Positions 62,195-64,000 of a stretch of 64,000 nucleotides of DNA are shown piece after piece. The notes beneath the pieces are model-generated. The model did no database searches. It had not been told where the DNA came from and saw nothing but the letters and a program-made list of their open reading frames with translations. The stretch's first letter is position 1. Every line of letters begins with the position of its first letter. The translations under genes were made by a program, and so were the position numbers. Source of the DNA: Arthrobacter agilis (lineage in GTDB: Bacteria; Actinomycetota; Actinomycetes; Actinomycetales; Micrococcaceae); NCBI RefSeq assembly GCF_006494655.1, contig NZ_VHIM01000004.1, positions 62,001 to 126,000 on the forward strand, given 5' to 3'.

Positions 62195-62998
62195 TCATAT
62201 CGGCAGCACCACGTTCCCGATCAGGAGGTCCTGCAGCCGGGTGATCCAGGTGTTCCAGAGTCCCGTGACCATGAGCACGCCGACCAGGACCAGCAGGCCT
62301 CCCCCGGTGCGCTGCAACAGCAGCCGGTGCCTGCGGAAGAAGGCGAGCGCTCCCATGCCCCGCCGCACTCCGAGCGCGATGAGGAGGAACGGCACACCGA
62401 GTCCGAGGCAGTAGGCGAACGTCAGCAAGGCGCCTTTGAGCGCCGTCGCGTCGTTGCCCGAGATGGCCAGGAGCTGGACGGCGCCGAGGGTCGGGCCGAT
62501 GCAGGGCGCCCAGCCGAGACCGAACGTGAGGCCGAGCAGCGGGGCTCCCAGGAGACCTGCCGGCACCCTGGCGTGGACGCGGCTCTCGCGCTGGAACCAG
62601 GAGAAACCACCCATGAACACGATGCCGAGGAGGATCACCACCACGCCGAACACCTGGATGAGCCAGCCCTGCGAGACGCGCAGGAAGGCGCCGAGTTGGC
62701 CGAACAGCGTGCCATAGGCCATGAAGATCACGGAGAAACCGAGCACGAACAGCCCGATGCCGGCGAACATCCGTCCCCTGCGCTGCTTCTCGAGGTCCAC
62801 TCCGGTCAGTCCGGTGACGTAGCCGAGGTAGCCGGGGACGAGGGGCAGCACGCAGGGCGAGGCGAACGAGACGAAACCCGCCAACAGCGCGACCGGCAGG
62901 GCGAGGAGCATGGAACCGTTGAGGACGGCGTCGGCGAAGGCGTTCCCCACGGTGAGGGGAACGACGGCGGAGGACGACACTGCACTCGCCAGGATCAC
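62195..62998 (-). CDS. ccdA: thiol-disulfide transmembrane protein CcdA
   Basis: The 267-aa protein has six transmembrane helices and the CcdA/DsbD-beta motif FASPCVLPLVPGYLGYVTG with the first redox cysteine; the second lies in LGWAPCIGPTLGA. It carries reducing power from cytoplasmic thioredoxin across the membrane to keep the haem-binding cysteines of apocytochrome c reduced, through the ResA protein upstream. It starts 22 nt after the resA stop. Confidence 0.94.
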   Translation of the reverse strand: MILASAVSSSAVVPLTVGNAFADAVLNGSMLLALPVALLAGFVSFASPCVLPLVPGYLGYVTGLTGVDLEKQRRGRMFAGIGLFVLGFSVIFMAYGTLFGQLGAFLRVSQGWLIQVFGVVVILLGIVFMGGFSWFQRESRVHARVPAGLLGAPLLGLTFGLGWAPCIGPTLGAVQLLAISGNDATALKGALLTFAYCLGLGVPFLLIALGVRRGMGALAFFRRHRLLLQRTGGGLLVLVGVLMVTGLWNTWITRLQDLLIGNVVLPI

Positions 62999-63019
62999 GG
63001 GTGCCGTTCGCGCGGAGCG

Positions 63020-63640
63020 CTACTCGGCGAGAGCATCGGTGATCAGTGCCTTGAGCGTGCTGCGGTCCGCGAGGCCGAGGATCCGCGCGGCCACCCGACC
63101 CTCCTTGTCGAGGACGATCGTGGTGGGGACGGCCTGCGGCGGCACGTACTGCGTCATGTCCAGCAGCACCCCGCCGTCCTTGTCCTCGAAGCTCTGGTAC
63201 GGGATGCCGAAGCTCCGCTCGAAGGCCTCGGCGGTGGCCTGTTCGTCCCGGATGTTCACGCCGTAGAACTCCGCCCCCTGGGGAGCGTACTCGTCGTGCA
63301 GGGAGACCAGGTCGGGGGCTTCCGCGCGGCAGGGGGCGCAGGACGCGTACCAGAAGTTGAGGACGGTCACCTGGCCGTCCCACTCCGTGCTCGACACCGT
63401 GGTGCCGTCGAAGAGTGTTCCGGTGACGTCCACCGGCTCCCCACGGTCGTCGGCCGCGTACTCGGTCACGGATCCATCGCCCGCGATGTAGTTCTTGCCG
63501 TCGCCGGCTGCCGCCTGCTGTGCCAGCGGGTCCTCCGCGGCGCAGGACGTCATGACCAGCGACACGGGCACGCTGAGGGCCAGAGCCACGCCCAGCCTGA
63601 GCAGGGGGCGGCGCCTCGTGGAGCGGGCGTTATCGGTCAC
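63020..63640 (-). CDS. resA: thioredoxin-like lipoprotein ResA/TlpA
   Basis: The 206-aa protein has a basic start, a signal segment with lipobox LVMTSC (C33) and a thioredoxin fold. The active site is CAPC (C101, C104) in FWYASCAPCRAEAPD, followed by the cis-proline region VPTTIVLD. It reduces the CXXCH disulfide of apocytochromes c outside the membrane. It is the first gene of the cytochrome c assembly unit. The start is GTG 63640. A dyad (63659-63671) similar to that at the rhodopsin promoter lies directly upstream. Confidence 0.93.
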   Translation of the reverse strand: MTDNARSTRRRPLLRLGVALALSVPVSLVMTSCAAEDPLAQQAAAGDGKNYIAGDGSVTEYAADDRGEPVDVTGTLFDGTTVSSTEWDGQVTVLNFWYASCAPCRAEAPDLVSLHDEYAPQGAEFYGVNIRDEQATAEAFERSFGIPYQSFEDKDGGVLLDMTQYVPPQAVPTTIVLDKEGRVAARILGLADRSTLKALITDALAE

Positions 63641-63658
63641 GGCTTCTTCCGTTGATTT

Positions 63659-63671
63659 CTACGACGTGTAG
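63659..63671. promoter_or_regulatory. dyad operator upstream of resA
   Basis: CTAC-GACGT-GTAG is a dyad in the 39-nt gap before resA. Read on the minus strand it is CTACACGTCGTAGAA, matching the rhodopsin operator CTACAGAGCGTAGAA at 12 of 15 positions. Both half-sites resemble the TAC/GTA dyads of BlaI/CopY-type repressors, although no such repressor is in the window. Confidence 0.55.
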
Positions 63672-63679
63672 TAATTCTA

Positions 63680-64000
63680 TTACGCGCCGGGGACATTCGC
63701 GGCACCGGGGAGCAGGTCCGAACAGGGCTCGCTGTAGCGCACGCGCCGGATGGCCTCCCCGTCGAAATCGAGGGACGTCACCGATGTCAGTGTGCACTCG
63801 CGCTGACGCGGGTCGTGCCAGAGCCTGCGGTGCTCGGCCGCGAGCCGCGTCACCCAGATGGGGAGCTGGTGGCTCACGAGGATTGCCTCGGGCGGCGCTT
63901 CGCCCCCGGCCGAGCCGGCGCCGGGGCCGGCGAGCGCCAGGGCGGCACGGCGCGCGGACTGCACTCCCTCCAGGACGCGGGAGACCTGCTGGCTGTAGGG
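63680..64000 (-). CDS. histidine phosphatase superfamily protein, C-terminal part
   Basis: The gene enters from beyond the window; about 106 codons remain. EAILVSHQLPIWVTRL is the second-histidine motif of the phosphoglycerate-mutase-like (histidine phosphatase) superfamily, and QQVSRVLEG belongs to the preceding helix. The active-site RHG motif is outside. In actinobacteria such a gene is commonly found upstream of resA, as here. The stop at 63680 lies 39 nt before resA, which may share its transcript or have its own promoter at the dyad. Confidence 0.82.
   Translation of the reverse strand, partial: PYSQQVSRVLEGVQSARRAALALAGPGAGSAGGEAPPEAILVSHQLPIWVTRLAAEHRRLWHDPRQRECTLTSVTSLDFDGEAIRRVRYSEPCSDLLPGAANVPGA

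Overview
The window is high-GC, densely packed DNA of an actinobacterium, most likely an Arthrobacter-like member of the Micrococcaceae. The grounds are the base composition, frequent GTG starts, many 4-nt ATGA/GTGA overlaps, menaquinone genes, a Ccs-type (system II) cytochrome c assembly operon, a CebR-type cellobiose operon, and actinobacterial small families (DUF4229, PLDc_N). I see no rRNA, tRNA, insertion sequence, prophage or CRISPR array. It is a chromosomal catabolic and bioenergetic region rather than a mobile island.

Layout. 1-10.6 kb: the start of a Tat-exported PhoX-like phosphatase behind a PHO box, menC, a PAP2 phosphatase, an MFS transporter, a paired CrcB/FluC fluoride channel with a dienelactone hydrolase, a GNAT enzyme, a DASS anion transporter, an epimerase-like protein and a thymidylate-kinase-like protein. 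10.7-19.2 kb: an arabinoside locus (aldose epimerase, GH51 arabinofuranosidase, ABC binding protein and two permeases, LacI regulator) with recognisable operators and a divergent alditol-oxidase-like flavoenzyme. 19.2-25.8 kb: a metallo-beta-lactamase-fold hydrolase, a divergent YczE/YczR pair, a UvrA paralogue and two small unknown proteins. 25.9-26.9 kb: a microbial rhodopsin with proton-pump residues, its own promoter and a strong terminator. 26.9-31.3 kb: a branched-chain 2-oxoacid dehydrogenase operon with a divergent Lrp regulator. 31.5-44.4 kb: the phenylacetate pathway in two blocks (paaABCDE+paaG, and paaJFHZ). Between the blocks lie a TetR regulator, a STAS-like protein, a helicase-associated-domain protein and a DUF559 nuclease-like gene bracketed by palindromic repeats. 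44.5-52.8 kb: oligopeptidase B and cebEFG-bglC-cebR with two CebR operators. 53-58.3 kb: a hotdog thioesterase, a secreted SGNH esterase, a tyrosine phosphatase and menB-menE-menA. 58.4-64 kb: two small membrane proteins, then resA-ccdA-resB-ccsB and the end of a histidine phosphatase.

How the genes fit together. The cell appears to be an aerobic heterotroph that takes up plant-derived oligosaccharides (arabinosides, cello-oligosaccharides) through ABC importers lacking a local ATPase, and that degrades phenylacetate and branched-chain amino acids to acyl-CoAs. It respires through menaquinone and c-type cytochromes, and supplements proton motive force with light. Regulation can be read for several units: PHO box, LacI operators for two sugar systems, three TetR/PaaR boxes, and a dyad shared by the rhodopsin promoter and the resA leader.

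The least explained parts are the roughly 100-bp palindromic tandem repeats and the 36-bp perfect palindrome on either side of the DUF559 gene (37.9-39.4 kb), the shared dyad linking rhodopsin to cytochrome c assembly, and the rhodopsin's carotenoid-antenna glycine.
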